Below are positions 21,371 through 34,085 of a stretch of 64,000 nt of DNA, one piece after another (position 1 is the stretch's first letter; each line of letters starts with the position of its first letter). Origin of the DNA: Acholoe squamosa (taxonomy: Eukaryota; Annelida; Polychaeta; Phyllodocida; Polynoidae); assembly GCA_949317995.1 (NCBI GenBank), contig OX439043.1, positions 4,704,501 to 4,768,500 on the forward strand, written 5' to 3'. Made by a program: the position numbers and the translations under genes. A model generated the notes under the pieces. The model searched no databases, had not been told where the DNA came from, and saw nothing but the letters and a program-made list of their open reading frames with translations.

Positions 21371-24300
21371 ATATGGTCAGAAGTTCAACAGGGATGTGTA
21401 TGACTAGACATAGTTGGGGTCCTTATGCACTTCTGAGGGTTTTTTTGTGGGGAAATTGGAAACTATACATTTTTGGAAGGCTTGTAAGCCCCAAAATCCA
21501 GAAATCACTGTTGCCATTTTTCTCCCTAGCAACCCATAAAATGATCAAAATCAGCCCTAATCAACAAGAAATAATGGTCAAATGATATATCTAATCACCC
21601 CCTACCCCTAAAAACATACCTAAGGTTTCGAGTTTTTTATTGGCTTTCTTCCGGAAGCCTTAGTCGCTTAGCAACAGCTGATTGTATAAGTATTTTACCC
21701 AGCAACATTTCTAATTGCCTACCATGCATACAATCATTTCATCTAATTTTATTCGTTTTCTGACTGCACTTAGTAGTTGTTTTATATTTCACCACTGTTG
21801 TTTCATTATCAAGTTGGCCCACTAATATCATTATTTCAAAGTGGCAGGCAACATCTGTGATTTTAAAAAATTATTTACTACAAACAAAACAACAAACAAA
21901 AACATCCATAATGTGTCTTCAAATTTCTATATTAAAATCATTCATGATGTGCATAGAAGTCCTAAAACCTGTATGTATTACTATGGGAGATTTAAATCGT
22001 GGATTTGGTGAGTTTGCGTTCTTGGTAATTACCACCCATTGGTCAACTGCCCACATTAAGCACGCTCTGGCATCACCCTCGAGTGACCACCAGGGTTACT
22101 TAAGCTTGTGATACAGCCTCACAGCTTCATTCGCTCATTCTCATCCACACACTGCTACTGCTCCAGGAGAATTCCACAGCTATTCAAGTCCCTTTTAAGG
22201 CTAAGTCGCTGACTTGCAATTGCAATCGACCACAGTCAGTCTGTGATTCAGCATTCTGGTAAGCCGCTTCATTTCCTACAGTCACACTTAGTGATGGATT
22301 TTGCAAATTTTGTGTATTTATTACACCAGGAGTTCACATTCACATAGGAGGACTAACAGTGCATCTTATTCTATTTCTCAGGATATTTCATATCCTCATG
22401 CTTGCATGGATGGGCCACACAGTCCATATCCGAATTCTGAGACACATTTATGGTGTCTTATTTGAACCTTATCCAAGTCAACTATCCAAGTCGATGATTC
22501 TTTAAGCATAAACTATTTAAAGCCTACATGTGGACCATTGTGTCACGTGACCGAGCATCACATTGATTTATATATATATTGACATTCATCAGACGTATAA
22601 ATGCTGATTTAGACAAGTCGCCAACAGTTTAAAACGCCGTTTTCTAATATCAGTTATGAACAGTGACTTTGGAATATATAGCTACTATGCTATGGACAGA
22701 TATCTTTTACCATTTAAGGTTGTACATTTGCATTTGGTCAGGTATTTATAATTATAGCTGTATGGACATATACTTGACATTTCATGATTTTGAATGCATA
22801 TTGCAAATGCATAGTAGTGATTAATGAATCATTTAAATTATTATATGTGTTTTACTACTTGGTTATTGGTCATTTCATGCCTTTTACTGTGGATAATTCA
22901 GAAGTTTTGAACTACCGGTGATTTTACTATCGTCAAGTTTCGGATATATTAGTTTAAAATCATTTTAAGGAACAGTATTGACCCATGACTAAGGTTTTGT
23001 GGCTCAGGAGAAGTCGTCAGCATTTTGATAATTTACTCTGTTTTCTAGATGTCAAAGGTTTTCACTGAGCAACATTTGGTTTCGATTGCTCTTTTTTTTA
23101 AAGTTTTCTAAATTTTAACATTTATTGACAGTTGTCTTAATTGTTGAGTTAGGATATATTCTGTATAAAATACTAGCTTTTGATACCATTTGTGCCGTAG
23201 CTCAGTTAGAACCTTGTGTTAAAGCGTCGATTTGTAGGTTGTATATTTACAACAGATGTAAATAAAAAACCATTTCAAATGTATGGCTGGGATTCCATGC
23301 CATCGGAGGAGCAAAAACACGTTAACATGCACATCTAGTGTTGCATAAAGGCCAGGACTTACGGAGAGTAACATTGCCAAACAGTTTTAAATGGGATTTC
23401 AAATATTACAATACTATATATGACGTTGACAATAATGTCACTGTTTGGGTTTCAAAACACAAAGTGCAAGTCTTTCTCTGCCGTGACACTGGTCTAAATG
23501 TAAAGTTGCAACTCTCAAATGAGTATTTTTAAGGAAAATTATAGCTGTTGGGACAACCCGAAATATCGGTATAACTTAGAGGCTTTCGAAGATTTATTAC
23601 ACAAATTTGGTGAACTATTTGTTCACTTCATCTTCAAATATGGAGTGTACAGACATGTTATAAGACCAAAAGGTCCTGAATATCCTGATCATAAATACAA
23701 TTTGTAAGAGTGGATGAGCACTCTGGCTTATTAAGCTGTTAGTTTTTATACATTCGGCAAATTTTCTAACATTTGAGCTGAACAGCTGGTGACCTCATTT
23801 TGATAACTCATTTGTGTATGTTGTTAGGATTAAGTGTATTCTAGTTTTAAGTGAATAATAGTATGTATATAAGGTGGTTGGTTCTGTGTTCCTAGGATTC
23901 GCTATTGATCATGGACATGAGAAGTTGATGAATGCGTCAATGACAATAGCTACCTTAGGATTTTATAATTTATATTACGTTCATGGTTTACATTTTTCTG
24001 TGTCAAAATTAACTTTTTGAGATCAATCATGGATTGCTCAGAATTTAGGCTTAATATGGCAAACTCCATTAGCAATACTACAGTATCTTTCCATAGATTA
24101 AATAATCTTGGAGAAGATTGTGTGCAATACACACATTTAAATTCTAGTTTATCTTCATATTTAGAAATTTTGGCCACAGGCACTGAAGTTCATGTGCAAT
24201 TTAAAGTTCAAGGGCATGATCTAAAAGTCTTCAGTATCAACATGATTAGGTTTGAATTTCTTCATAGTTATGTAATTGACCTTGTAGTGATTGATAAAGT

Positions 24301-25467
24301 GCCATATTTAGACTTAGATCTACGGACCACTGCAAGCACCATTGATTTTTATGCTCAGATTTCTCAAACTTTATTTTAAACTATGGTCATAAAATCATAC
24401 ACTACCCTTCTGCGACCGAAAATTATAGGAATAATATCACCTATTTTAGGATATGATATTTGTTTGTGAATGGTTATTTTTGAAATTATTTGAGACTTAC
24501 CTGTAAGTTGAGGTATAATTAAGATTATACCGAGGGAACCTAGCGGTTCAGGGAATATACGATGTATATACGTTGTATACGATTGTTGTATTACTTTATT
24601 GGGTAACATTTTTTTTATGCTTATGTATGACTTATTTAACCACATAACAGCATGGTACATCTGTCATACTGCCTACCTTGTTTCCCTAGTCATCTCTATA
24701 ATAATGATGACCAACAATTTAATTGTGCAGCTTATGTAGAAACCATTATATAATCTGTTAAAATTAATTACTCCTGTCATGTAATCTAGTATGTGTTAAC
24801 AAAGATAGTGGATCTTTGAAAATGTGCTTTTGGTGCAATTGGCACAATCAAATTGATATTATTTTTCTCAATACGTTCAAAAATAATTTTTCCAAGGAGG
24901 GAGTTAAGTGATAATTTCATACTGGCACACTTTTCTACAGCTTTGTTCTTTTCCCTCTCGAGACATTTGATGTGGGCAGGCTGACTGAGCATGCAGGTCT
25001 CCACCTCTCATGGATTCCTGGCAACCCCGAGGGTTCCCGAGGAATAAGTAGAGAACTCGACCGCTTTTACTTTATTCATATATTGTACATTATACCATTC
25101 ATACGACATCCATTATTGCTTTCTATACCATACTTGCCTACAATGTATGCAGTAGTACCACACCCTGCCACTAGGGGTGGTACACCTGATGGTCATTGTG
25201 TATATACAGCCAGGTGCTAGTACACCTGCCAGCATTACCAAATAGCTACTCACTGAGTTACCATCTAACCAGCATGTACTTTTGTACAATAAAGCTATCA
25301 TCAATTATCCACTAATGCCAACTATCACTATGTTCATGCGTTGGCTATAATACCCTATAGCTAGATATGACACATAGACTCTCAAGATTGCCTAGGATTT
25401 GTGAGCCATCATGTACCTGTAATGCCTTAGCTTGGAGCAACATAGGGCAGTCATAAATACCCTATTT
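21371..25467. other. Apparently single-copy region between duplications
   Basis: This stretch does not align by eye with the duplicated blocks. It contains the weak open reading frames at 23338-24379 and a possible exon-like segment near 22100-22260 ending in CTG|GTAAGC. Nothing else is recognised. Confidence 0.45.
23338..24379 (+). other. Cluster of three short unexplained reading frames
   Basis: The frames are 23338-23532 (64 aa), overlapping 23519-23707 (62 aa), and 24017-24379 (120 aa, first ATG at 24029). Their translations have balanced, protein-like composition (for example KWDFKYYNTIYDVDNNVTVW and FRLNMANSISNTTVSF) rather than simple repeats, and they lie in a stretch outside the duplicated blocks. 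I recognise no domain. They could be exons of a host gene, a decayed transposon gene, or chance frames in AT-rich DNA. The first two would need a frameshift to be one protein. Confidence 0.22.
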
Positions 25468-26141
25468 CCTAAGTATCTTTTTGATGTGAGGGTAAAAGAT
25501 AGGAATGTTCATGCCATGAACAACTATTCTACGTATAATAGTTGTTCATGGCATGAATAATAGAGAAAGAGGATCAAAGAAGCACACAATATTCTGCTTT
25601 GTACATTTACTGGGTCATACTGCACAGATCAAGTAATTGAATAAATCATTAGCAAATCACTCTGTGGTGGGAGACCTTAGATCCTCAGTTCACCACTCTA
25701 ACCACACAGATACTCCCCAGATATTGAATCCAACCAGTTCCTGTTTGAATATAGATTACTTCCTGTTTCTAATGAGTCTTTTCAATATTCCTTTTAAGGA
25801 TGATCCATCACTGACTTTCCCCCCAGGGATTAACCCTGTAGTGGATTTGTTTTCCTTAAGTGTGTTGGAGAAAAAAATAGTTTAAAAAAGGTAGAAGGAT
25901 ATTGACGTGATTGAGTAGTGATGAAGTGCCTAAATGTCTTAAGGGAACCACTATGCAGTAACCCGCTCGCCACAACCTGGGATCTGCGATTTTAACGGTA
26001 GATTTAGTCGGGGATGCAGGGATCTGGGGTGTAATAAAACATATATTCTACCTCCATAATATGAGTTCTTTTCAAAACCCGAATTTGGGACAAATATTTT
26101 GGGGTTCACCAAAATGATTAATGAGTGTTCATCTTGAGAGG
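25468..26141 (+). repeat. Segmental duplication, copy 3 (part before LINE B)
   Basis: This aligns with 17280-18390, including a long stretch around 25640-25960. Similarity stops near 26141, where LINE B begins, which places the LINE 5' end. Confidence 0.75.
25508..25557. repeat. Perfect 21-bp inverted repeat with 8-nt loop
   Basis: The arms 25508-25528 and 25537-25557 are exact reverse complements and the loop is CTACGTAT. The aligned position in copy 2 (near 17310) lacks this palindrome, so it arose after the duplication. It has no perfect stem beyond 21 bp, which is short for a microRNA precursor. Confidence 0.85.
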
Positions 26142-26146
26142 GAGTA

Positions 26147-26157
26147 ATGGCGGCCAT
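26147..26157 (+). promoter_or_regulatory. YY1-like motif at LINE B 5' end
   Basis: ATGGCGGCCAT matches the YY1 core and lies only a few bases from the inferred 5' end of the element, as in mammalian L1. The function is inferred. Confidence 0.42.
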
Positions 26158-26454
26158 CGAGTAGAGACGTGTGCGAGCGGGCGCTCTCCCATTTCTCCCC
26201 AACGGAAGGATTATTCAGATATGTATTACTCTCATATCGTTCAACAAAGGATATAAAGAATGGAAGCACATATCTAGGGTGAGGCCTAATGAAAATTCGC
26301 TACGTATACTTGGAAAACTGAGTCTGGCTGATTGAGCTATATGGACCGTAGCCGGTGAAGTCAATCAGTACATATATATATACAGCGTGTCAAGCTTGAC
26401 TGAATAGGGGTCAATCACCGCGCACTGTGTCCCTGTTGCTGTCAATTTGTAAAC

Positions 26455-28189
26455 ATGGAAGGCATACTAGATAAAGACGAGGTTAGGAGAGTAATATCTG
26501 AAATATCCAAACCAAAGGCCACCAGGGCTGCCACTACACCTGATGGGATGGTAATGACCCAGCAAAAAGTTGGGAGTGTTCTGGAATATCTGGTAAATGA
26601 GTCCCAAGCATTAACACAGGCGGTACAATGGAGGAACGATGACCTTATTGACATCAATAAGTCTACTGAAGCCCTGAAGCTTGAACTTAGCAGTATGCAA
26701 TCCAAAATGAATCAAATGGAGAAACAGATTAGGCTTAATAAGGGCAATATTGCTGAGAATCAGGAGCAGATATGTATCCTTGACAATGCTCTAAAGCGAA
26801 GGAACTTAATAGTAGAGGGGCTGAAATTTCATCAAGGTGAGAAAACAAAAGACGTTGCCTATGCCTTAATTACCAGTATAATTCCAGACTTTGACTATTA
26901 CCTCATAGACTACGCATATAGACAGGGCAACCCTGGTAGGAGTGATAGAAATATGATTATAGTGTTCGTCAAAGGAGAAATTAGGGATATAATCCTATCA
27001 AAGTAAAACGAGCTAACTGAAGACCAGAGACTATTCACAAGTGTTCATCTCAGAGGACTGTAACATTGTGATTAAAAAACAGAAAGCTGAAGCTAGCGCT
27101 ATAGCCAGAATGGGGCTGGACACGGGACTAGATATAAAGCCTAGAGGTCGAGGTGTATCATACAATGGCAGATATTACCCACATCATGCACTAGGTGAAT
27201 TGCCTCCTGAGTTAAGACTCTCCAATACAAGGACAGTGGTTACTGATACATTTATTGGATACCACAGCGAATTGGCTCCTCTGTCAAATTTTTTTCCCTG
27301 CTCTATCACTACCAATGGTCTGGTCTTTAAGAGTGTGGAGCATGCCTTCTGCTATAGAAAAGCAATCTTTGCAGGCAGACCGGACAAAGCTGAACGTATT
27401 TTAGATGCTGAAACAGCCTATGGGGCCAAGAAATTAGGGAAATTTGACTGCCTAGGATGGTCAGATAGAGAGGAAGACGAGCTACTCGAGCTGAACATAT
27501 TAAAGTATGAGAAAGACCATGATCTCCTGGAAATGCTATTATGTACAGGAAATAGAAAATTGCTGGAATGTACATCCTCAATGTATTGGGGAACAGCTGC
27601 CAATCTCCACTCGTATGTGGTAAAAACTAATAAATTCAAAGGTAGAAATAGAGGTGGCGTTGTCCTAATGCAGGCTAGGAGGCAGCTGAGGGAAAAGTAC
27701 ACTCCATATGTAGGATCTACTACTGATGAAACAAAAGGGCTAGTCAAGCAAGACATCCCCATCACTCCTGTGCCACCAGACGATGAAATTGAACAGCAAC
27801 AGTCTGCAGCAGCCCCAGGTATAACTCCTGACCCAACACTTATCCCTGATCAAGCCGCAACACCATTACCACAAAGACAACACCGTCAGCAGGAACAACA
27901 ACAACACCAACAAGGCCAACAGCAACCGCAACATGAGCAACAACAACAGCAACAACAGACAACAACATCTCCAAAACCTGTTATAGCCATGAAGGACCTT
28001 CAGGCTGCTCATGGACCAAATACTCCTACAAGAAACGCTGCAAACATAGTGAGCACTGCCTCAGCTGACCAAACCAAGAAAATGAGATATCAATGCAAAA
28101 AGAAACATGATGCACCCAGAATAGAAAGAAGCCATGAATGGAATGCCATGCAAAAAATGATGGGTTTTTTCTCCCCTAAAAAGAAATAG
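26455..28189 (+). pseudogene. LINE B ORF1: coiled coil, RRM-like region, NADAR domain, Gln-rich tail (broken)
   Basis: The frame opens at ATG 26455 and hits a TAA at 27004-27006. It continues in the same frame to about 27048 and then needs a shift to the frame that runs to the TAG at 28187-28189. The first part has coiled-coil heptads (26640-26790) and RRNLIVEGLKF, the same RRM-like strand as in LINE A. The last part starts with a linker similar to LINE A (GELPPELRLSNTRT versus GNLPMDLSLKNAKT) and then a NADAR domain at about 27245-27700. Its NADAR motifs are LSNFF, SVEHAFCYRKAI, a central GW, L-x-CTGNRKLLECT, YWGTAAN, and GRNRGGVVLMQARRQL. A glutamine-rich stretch follows (27790-27960). The extreme C-terminus is basic with MQKMMGFFSPKKK, which resembles a PCNA-interacting peptide. 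The breaks are probably post-insertion mutations. Confidence 0.82.
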
Positions 28190-28848
28190 TGTATTAAAAG
28201 CAATTAATAAACTGTGAATGTATGATTCGTATTTACTAATAAAATCCTTTTTTTCACCTCAAGTGATAGATCAGGCACGGTACTGTTGGCTGACTATACA
28301 CATTATGTTATGCTGGAAAGGCATACCTAAGAGGTTATGGAATAATGGATTGTCTACGTCTCAGTCAATTATGATTGTATCAGAGTACATGTATCATCAA
28401 CCACACCGCGTCCAAATTTAGCTACCGCTAGTGTATTACCTACAGCGACTCCTACCCTCAGGACGCTGTTAGTAACCAATGGGGCTATGACCTACTAAAA
28501 CTTGAACAGCTGATTGCTATATATACCCCAAATGCTGTATACTCTAACATGTACATAGCGTTTTGCCCCTCTTACTGTTGTTTCATGTTTTCTCACTATA
28601 CATATTTAACTTGATATCTTGATATCCTTATTATAATTTTGAATTGACATATATCATGTTAATTAATTAAAGACTAAGAATATACATATATCATGTTTAT
28701 TGTAATAATTGGACCAGGAGAGCGCCAGCTGATCCCCTTTTTCTATGATGACTGCCATACTTGAGAAATGCTTTTTCATATCAGGTATCATTCCTTTTCA
28801 CCCTCATTCTCACCTGCATTTAATTGGTAAAAATCGTATAAAATATAT
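28190..28848 (+). other. LINE B inter-ORF spacer
   Basis: This is 659 nt of AT-rich sequence with no long frame. Near the end there is a pyrimidine-rich tract (28790-28815). The corresponding spacer in LINE A is 419 nt. How ORF2 is translated across such a gap is not evident from the sequence. Confidence 0.6.
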
Positions 28849-31657
28849 ATGATTCTCCTACACGAATTAACCCCTATGAAGGGGCTAAAAATAATCTGTA
28901 CCAACACTAGATCAATGTTTAAGAAAAGAGCTGATGTATTTAAATTGGTAACAGGAGCTGATATAACTGGAATAGTAGAAACCTGGCTTTCCCCATCTGT
29001 GTTAGATGCAGACTTACATGTACCAGGCTATCAATATGTCCGGTTGGATAGATTTCCTTTTAGAGAAAAGTCTGCGGGTGGTGTCATGTTATACTTGAGA
29101 GATCATTATATTGCGTGCCCAGACCATAATTCATCCTTTATAACAGAAAACTATGAAATCCTATGTGTGGATGTAGAAATTAGTGTCGTAAAATATAAAG
29201 TTTTTGTGTGTTATAGACCACCAGACTGCAATGATCTTAAATCAATATATGCCAAACTTGGAGAATTGAAAAGTACGGTAACCAAAAACAGAAAATTAAT
29301 TATTATGGGTGATTTTAATGTAAATCTATTTGACAAAAAAGATGTAAATGATTCTTCTGTCGATGATTTCTGTACTGAAAACAACCTTTTTCAACTGATT
29401 AATGTTGTCACTCGACCAAGATCTGGGACACTGTTAGATCATATTTATACCAACGTTCATAATGCCTCTACTTATGGAACACTGGATTACCATATCTCTG
29501 ATCATAGCCCAATTTTCTTAGTAATTAAATGTGAGCGACATAAAATAAAGAAGAAAAGGGTTAAAGCTAGGTCATATAGAAATTATGACTTTTTAACCTT
29601 AAAAAATGCCCTAGTAAACTATAGCTGGGAAGAAGTATTGTTGCAAGATGACCCAAATGATATGTGGAAAAGCATTTTTAAGGTGATAAATAATGTTCTG
29701 GATGAAATGTGCCCTCTTAGAACGATAATTATACCTGAGTATACACCATCATGGTTAACTGAAGATATATTAGACTTAATGAAAGTAAGAGATGGTTTGT
29801 ATAGGACAGCAAAGAATTCGATGAGTGAAGATGACTGGAGAATAGCCAACTTTTATAAGCATAGAGTTCAAACCGAAATATTTAAAAATAAAAAGAAAGA
29901 AATGTCAGATTTATTAGAATACAGGAAAAATGACCCTGCCAAATACTGGGAGGCGATTAAAAAGGTACTACCCAATAAGACAGGTGCTACATTGATTAAA
30001 CTCAGAAATAATACAACAAATCTAGTTATTCCTCCCGAAAATTGTGCTGAATATATAAATAGTTTTTTCACTGGTATTGGAGAAAAATTAGCTAATGCAC
30101 TCCCACCTGGTGATAGAGATGAAAATCTAGCTACCCCATACGGTACTATAGTAGATGAAACTAATCTTCTCTTTGAGCTGTCCTATATAGACTTCATCAA
30201 ACTGGTCAAATCAATAGATATTAAGAAACCCTCAGCTATGATACATTGTAAGTCTTTTGTTATTAAGGATTCCTTATTTGCTATTCCAGATGTCTTCAGA
30301 TCACTGTATAATAAATGCTTGACATCGGCAACCTTTCCTGATGACTGGAAACGAGCCACTGTCATACCCTTACCTAAAAAAGCAAACTCTATGAATGTGG
30401 AAGACCTTAGACCGATTAGTCTATTGCCTATTATGGGAAAACTACTTGAAAAGATTGTATGTAACAGATTACAATTATATATGGAGAGACAAGAATTGCT
30501 GTGTCCTACTCAGCATGGTTAGAGAAAAGGTCATTCTACTCAAACAGCTATTACTGAACATCTGAAAACAATTATTGATAATTATATTATAAATAAGCCT
30601 ACTTATTGTCTATACATCGATTTCAAAAAAGCTTTTGACACAGTCTCACATCCAAAATTACTCCAAAAATTACATGCTCTAGGACTTAACAATAAGACAT
30701 GTGATTTCTTCAAAAATTACTTATCAAATCGACAGCAGTGTACCTTGGCTAATTACACTGAAACCCATTACATATGGGGTACCTCAGGGTTCAGTTTTGG
30801 GTCCAGTATTGTTTTCCATTTACATTAATTCGTTAGCTAAAGCAGTTGACTGTAAAATTACACTATATGCAGATGATGCGGTTGTATCGGTGGACTCACC
30901 TTATATAATGAACCAGGTCATTCAGAAGCTTGTATCATGGTGCCTTAACAATACCCTGACTATTAATGCACAAATGACCAAATGGATGTCTTTTAATACA
31001 AACCCCAATCATAGAACTCAATTCCTAATGAACCATGTTATTCTTGAAAAGGTGGAGAATTTTTCCTACCTAGGCTTATTAATGGATACTGAGATGAAAT
31101 TTGTAAAACACAGAGAAAATACTATGCAAACTATCAGACACAGGATTTTCCAAATGGGACGAGTAAGATGTCTGTTAGATGAAAATGCATCTCTAACTGT
31201 TTTCATATCTATGATATTACCTATATTTGATTATTGTGACTATATATGGGATCGTGATTATAGAGGAGAAAATAGAGATCTTCAAATGTTACAGAATAGA
31301 GTCTTAAAAATGGTATATAAAGTTAAACTAGAAGAAAATCCTGTTATGACCACAATACAGATACAAGAAAGGAGCAATTGTTCAGAACTTTGTGTTAGAC
31401 GAGACCTACATCTATTATCTTATGGTTTCATGTTGACCCAGAATATAAATCTTGTGGATAGTAGAAATATAGCTACACGATACCATCAGGGTATAAGATT
31501 GTTAGTCCCACATTGCCTGAAACCAATTGTACTAAGAAGCACCTACTACAGAGCCATATTAAGGTGGAATCAACTAAAACCAGAATATACTGTTATTAAT
31601 AACTTCTATGAATTTAAAAATAGTGTTAGTAAAGTCTACCCAAATTGCTTTATATAA
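28849..31657 (+). pseudogene. LINE B ORF2: endonuclease and reverse transcriptase (broken)
   Basis: This is homologous to LINE A ORF2. The endonuclease shows ETWLSPS, YRPPDC, GDFN (residues 154-157) and SDHSPI (near 219). The reverse transcriptase shows LRPISLLP, IDFKKAFDTVSH, YGVPQGSVLGP and the catalytic YADD at 30866-30877. A TAG at 30520-30522 interrupts the frame just after PTQHG, and a frameshift near 30745-30775 moves it to the frame that ends at 31657. No RNase H is present. The catalytic motifs remain readable, so decay is recent. Confidence 0.9.
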
Positions 31658-31961
31658 ACTAAGTATATATATCAGACCTATGATACTATTTTTTCCATAT
31701 TCATCTCATCTCATTATCATCACTATTAAAAGCATCAGATTCTTGCTACTTAGGGTAGGTCACAACTATAAAACCCTAGTAGGTTAAGTTGAAAAGACTA
31801 TGTAATATGACTGCTATTATTGTTAATCAAAATACATCCATTGAATTGAATTAAGCTATATTGTGGGTCCTAGCGTAAGCACTACAATGCGTAGGTGCTA
31901 GGTTAAACATCTTACATTTATTATGTACCTTGTTTTTGCCCAATAAACGACTTCAAAAAAA
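31658..31961 (+). other. LINE B 3' UTR and tail
   Basis: It holds a short ATTGAATTGAATTAA repeat near 31839, an inverted repeat around CCTAGC/GTGCTAGG (31871-31903), AATAAA at 31942 and a terminal A7 tract. Confidence 0.6.
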
Positions 31962-32606
31962 TCTAAAACAATATACAAGCTTTTCCTCTTACTAACATGC
32001 TTGTGTTGTAGAGGCTGTATCCATTAAGTATCAAGCCAAAGTAGATAATTTCGGTTGGTGCCTAAATTTTTGAGTCTACTAGAAGAAAGTGGTTTCTGCA
32101 AATCCTGGGCATATATAGAAGTATCATGGAAGAATGTAGGCATATATATTGATGTGAGGACTCTTTTCGCACTAGGTAATTCTCAGTATCATCACCATTT
32201 GGGTAAAAAGAAATCTTATGCTAGGCTGTAGAGAAGAGCTTAATAGTAGCACACTCTCTATAGAGACCTCTCACTTGTAAGACACTGGTTTACCCTAATT
32301 AGATTGTAATTAACTTTAGCACCCACTGCCAGCTTTCTTCAGCTGTGTGGTGCTAACCACTGAATAAAAAACAGCTATATCAGCCTAATTCAATTAGAAC
32401 CTATGTTGCCAAGGGATGTATCGAAGCCCTCATGCGACTTGTTTCACAGTATAAGGAAACAATTAAGAAATAAAATGACAGAAAGGTTGTGTTAAACACT
32501 TGTAAAACTAATCTTAGATTAACACCAAAACAAGTTCCTTCTTTCCTATATTTCTATAGTTCATTAGTGAATGATGCCCCTTGATTGGCATGACTTCAGT
32601 CTTGCT

Positions 32607-32634
32607 GAGTGAGTGAGTGAGTGAGTGAGTGAGT
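32607..32634 (+). repeat. (GAGT)7 microsatellite
   Basis: Seven perfect GAGT units. Confidence 0.97.
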
Positions 32635-33910
32635 AATAGATGTTTAACGCCATTTCGACAGCTAAGGTCATATTCATGGCGAGAACTATATTATACAATT
32701 TCACAGAGGAATATGTTAGAAGCCCAGTCCTGGTGAGTAATTTGGTAGTGCTGTCCATGTATCTTGTCAAACATACATGGTTGATACACCTTCCGATTGA
32801 TCGCTGGAGGGTTGGCATGGTGCTGTTGACGAAAACTTGCTGACAACTCTTTCACTGCTAACGAGGGGGCAATGCCACAGGATTATACAACGGAGTTGTA
32901 AGGCCAATGGTCTCTATTATATTTAGGACTGTGTGTGTGTGGGTGGGGGAGGGTGTTAGTGCTAATCCTCACCCAGTGACCATGATAGCTGTCATGGTGG
33001 TGGACAGAGGTTCTCTTCTATATGTGTGTGTGTATGAGGGGGGAGTGTTAGAGGGGTGGGAGATATGTAAACACTGGGTAATTATCTGGTATTCTGTTTG
33101 TTTGAAGGGGGAGGGGCTATTGTCACTAGTGTCATAAACATTCTTGAAGGGCCACTACAGACTTTCCATCACAGGTAAGAGTCTTTTGCTAGCTATGTGT
33201 ATGTGACACCCACAGGATATTCCCAGATCTCACATTGTGCATTCTATGCCCTGAGCACTCATGACTAAAGTGACACTACAAAATGTTAGGGAATTACTGA
33301 CTCTAGGCTATAGACTCTTCAGACTGGAAATAATCCACCCCCTGTTCCTACTCTGAGCAAGGGTTTCCTTGAAGAGAGGATCTGGTGATTTTTGAGCTCA
33401 GACCCATACCCTCCGTAGTAAAAGCCAATAGGTCCAAGGACCATTGGCTTAATAAATACAAATGGGCATGGCATGAGCACCTCATAAAGGGTTATTGAAC
33501 CAGGACCTGTTTTTATGCTGAAACTATTATAAAACTTAGATGCAGATGAATATTTTATTTCTTAGTTGACATATTGTGAAACACCTCCCTTAGCTCCATA
33601 TTGGTTTGAGGAGAGGCTCTGAGAAGGCCCTTTATCTCAATAACAGGCAGTAGCACAGATCCCTGCTCCTCCTCTATCTCCTACATAAATCCTGCCAGCC
33701 ACTCCCACCACTGAGAAAAAAATAAGTGAAGAATAGCTGAGGAAAGCTTCAAGAAGCCTTTTCAGAAGTTATGCATTTGTGATATAGTGGAGGCTATGTT
33801 ATTCCTTCTACACCTATTTATGAACTAGAAGGGATTACCTTTTCACCCTGTCATCGATTCGTGTTAGGGTATACCACACATGACAAAGATGAATAGACTA
33901 ACAACTAGAA

Positions 33911-34085
33911 TAACAACTACGTGGAACCAGACAGCAAGGCAATGGAGGCAGACAGAGACAAGGGCAGGGGGAAAAACAAAGGAAGGTCACTGTAAGGTAA
34001 CAACTACGTGGAACCGGACAGCAAGGCAATGGAGGCACACAGAGGCCAGGGCAGGGGAAAAGACAAAGGAAGGTCACTGTAAGGT
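33911..34085 (+). repeat. Two 87-bp tandem units
   Basis: The units start at 33911 and 33998 with TAACAACTACGTGGAACC and differ at only a few bases. The unit length is a multiple of three, so a frame (33880-34209) carries a 29-residue repeat, but I see no other sign that it is coding. Confidence 0.85.

Larger units (their letters stand above)
26142..31961 (+). mobile_element. LINE B: second NADAR-carrying LINE, inactivated
   Basis: This is a two-ORF LINE with the same layout as LINE A: leader with YY1-like motif, ORF1 (26455-28189), 659-nt spacer, ORF2 (28849-31657), and a 3' UTR ending in AATAAA (31942-31947) and an A7 run (31955-31961). It sits inside segmental duplication copy 3; the empty arrangement is seen in copy 2. 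Homology to copy 2 resumes about 30 nt after the tail, but roughly 300 bp of flank (copy-2 18390-18690) is missing, so insertion may have been accompanied by a deletion. Each ORF has one stop and one frameshift, so the copy is dead but not old. Confidence 0.88.

Noticed and set aside
22100-22265. First exon of a host gene with donor at CTG|GTAAGC
   Set aside because: One donor-like site without a supported reading frame, promoter or acceptor partner is too weak to annotate as a gene.
23190-23260. Possible tRNA gene from GTAGCTCAGTTAG (box A-like)
   Set aside because: No box B or cloverleaf follows at the right spacing.
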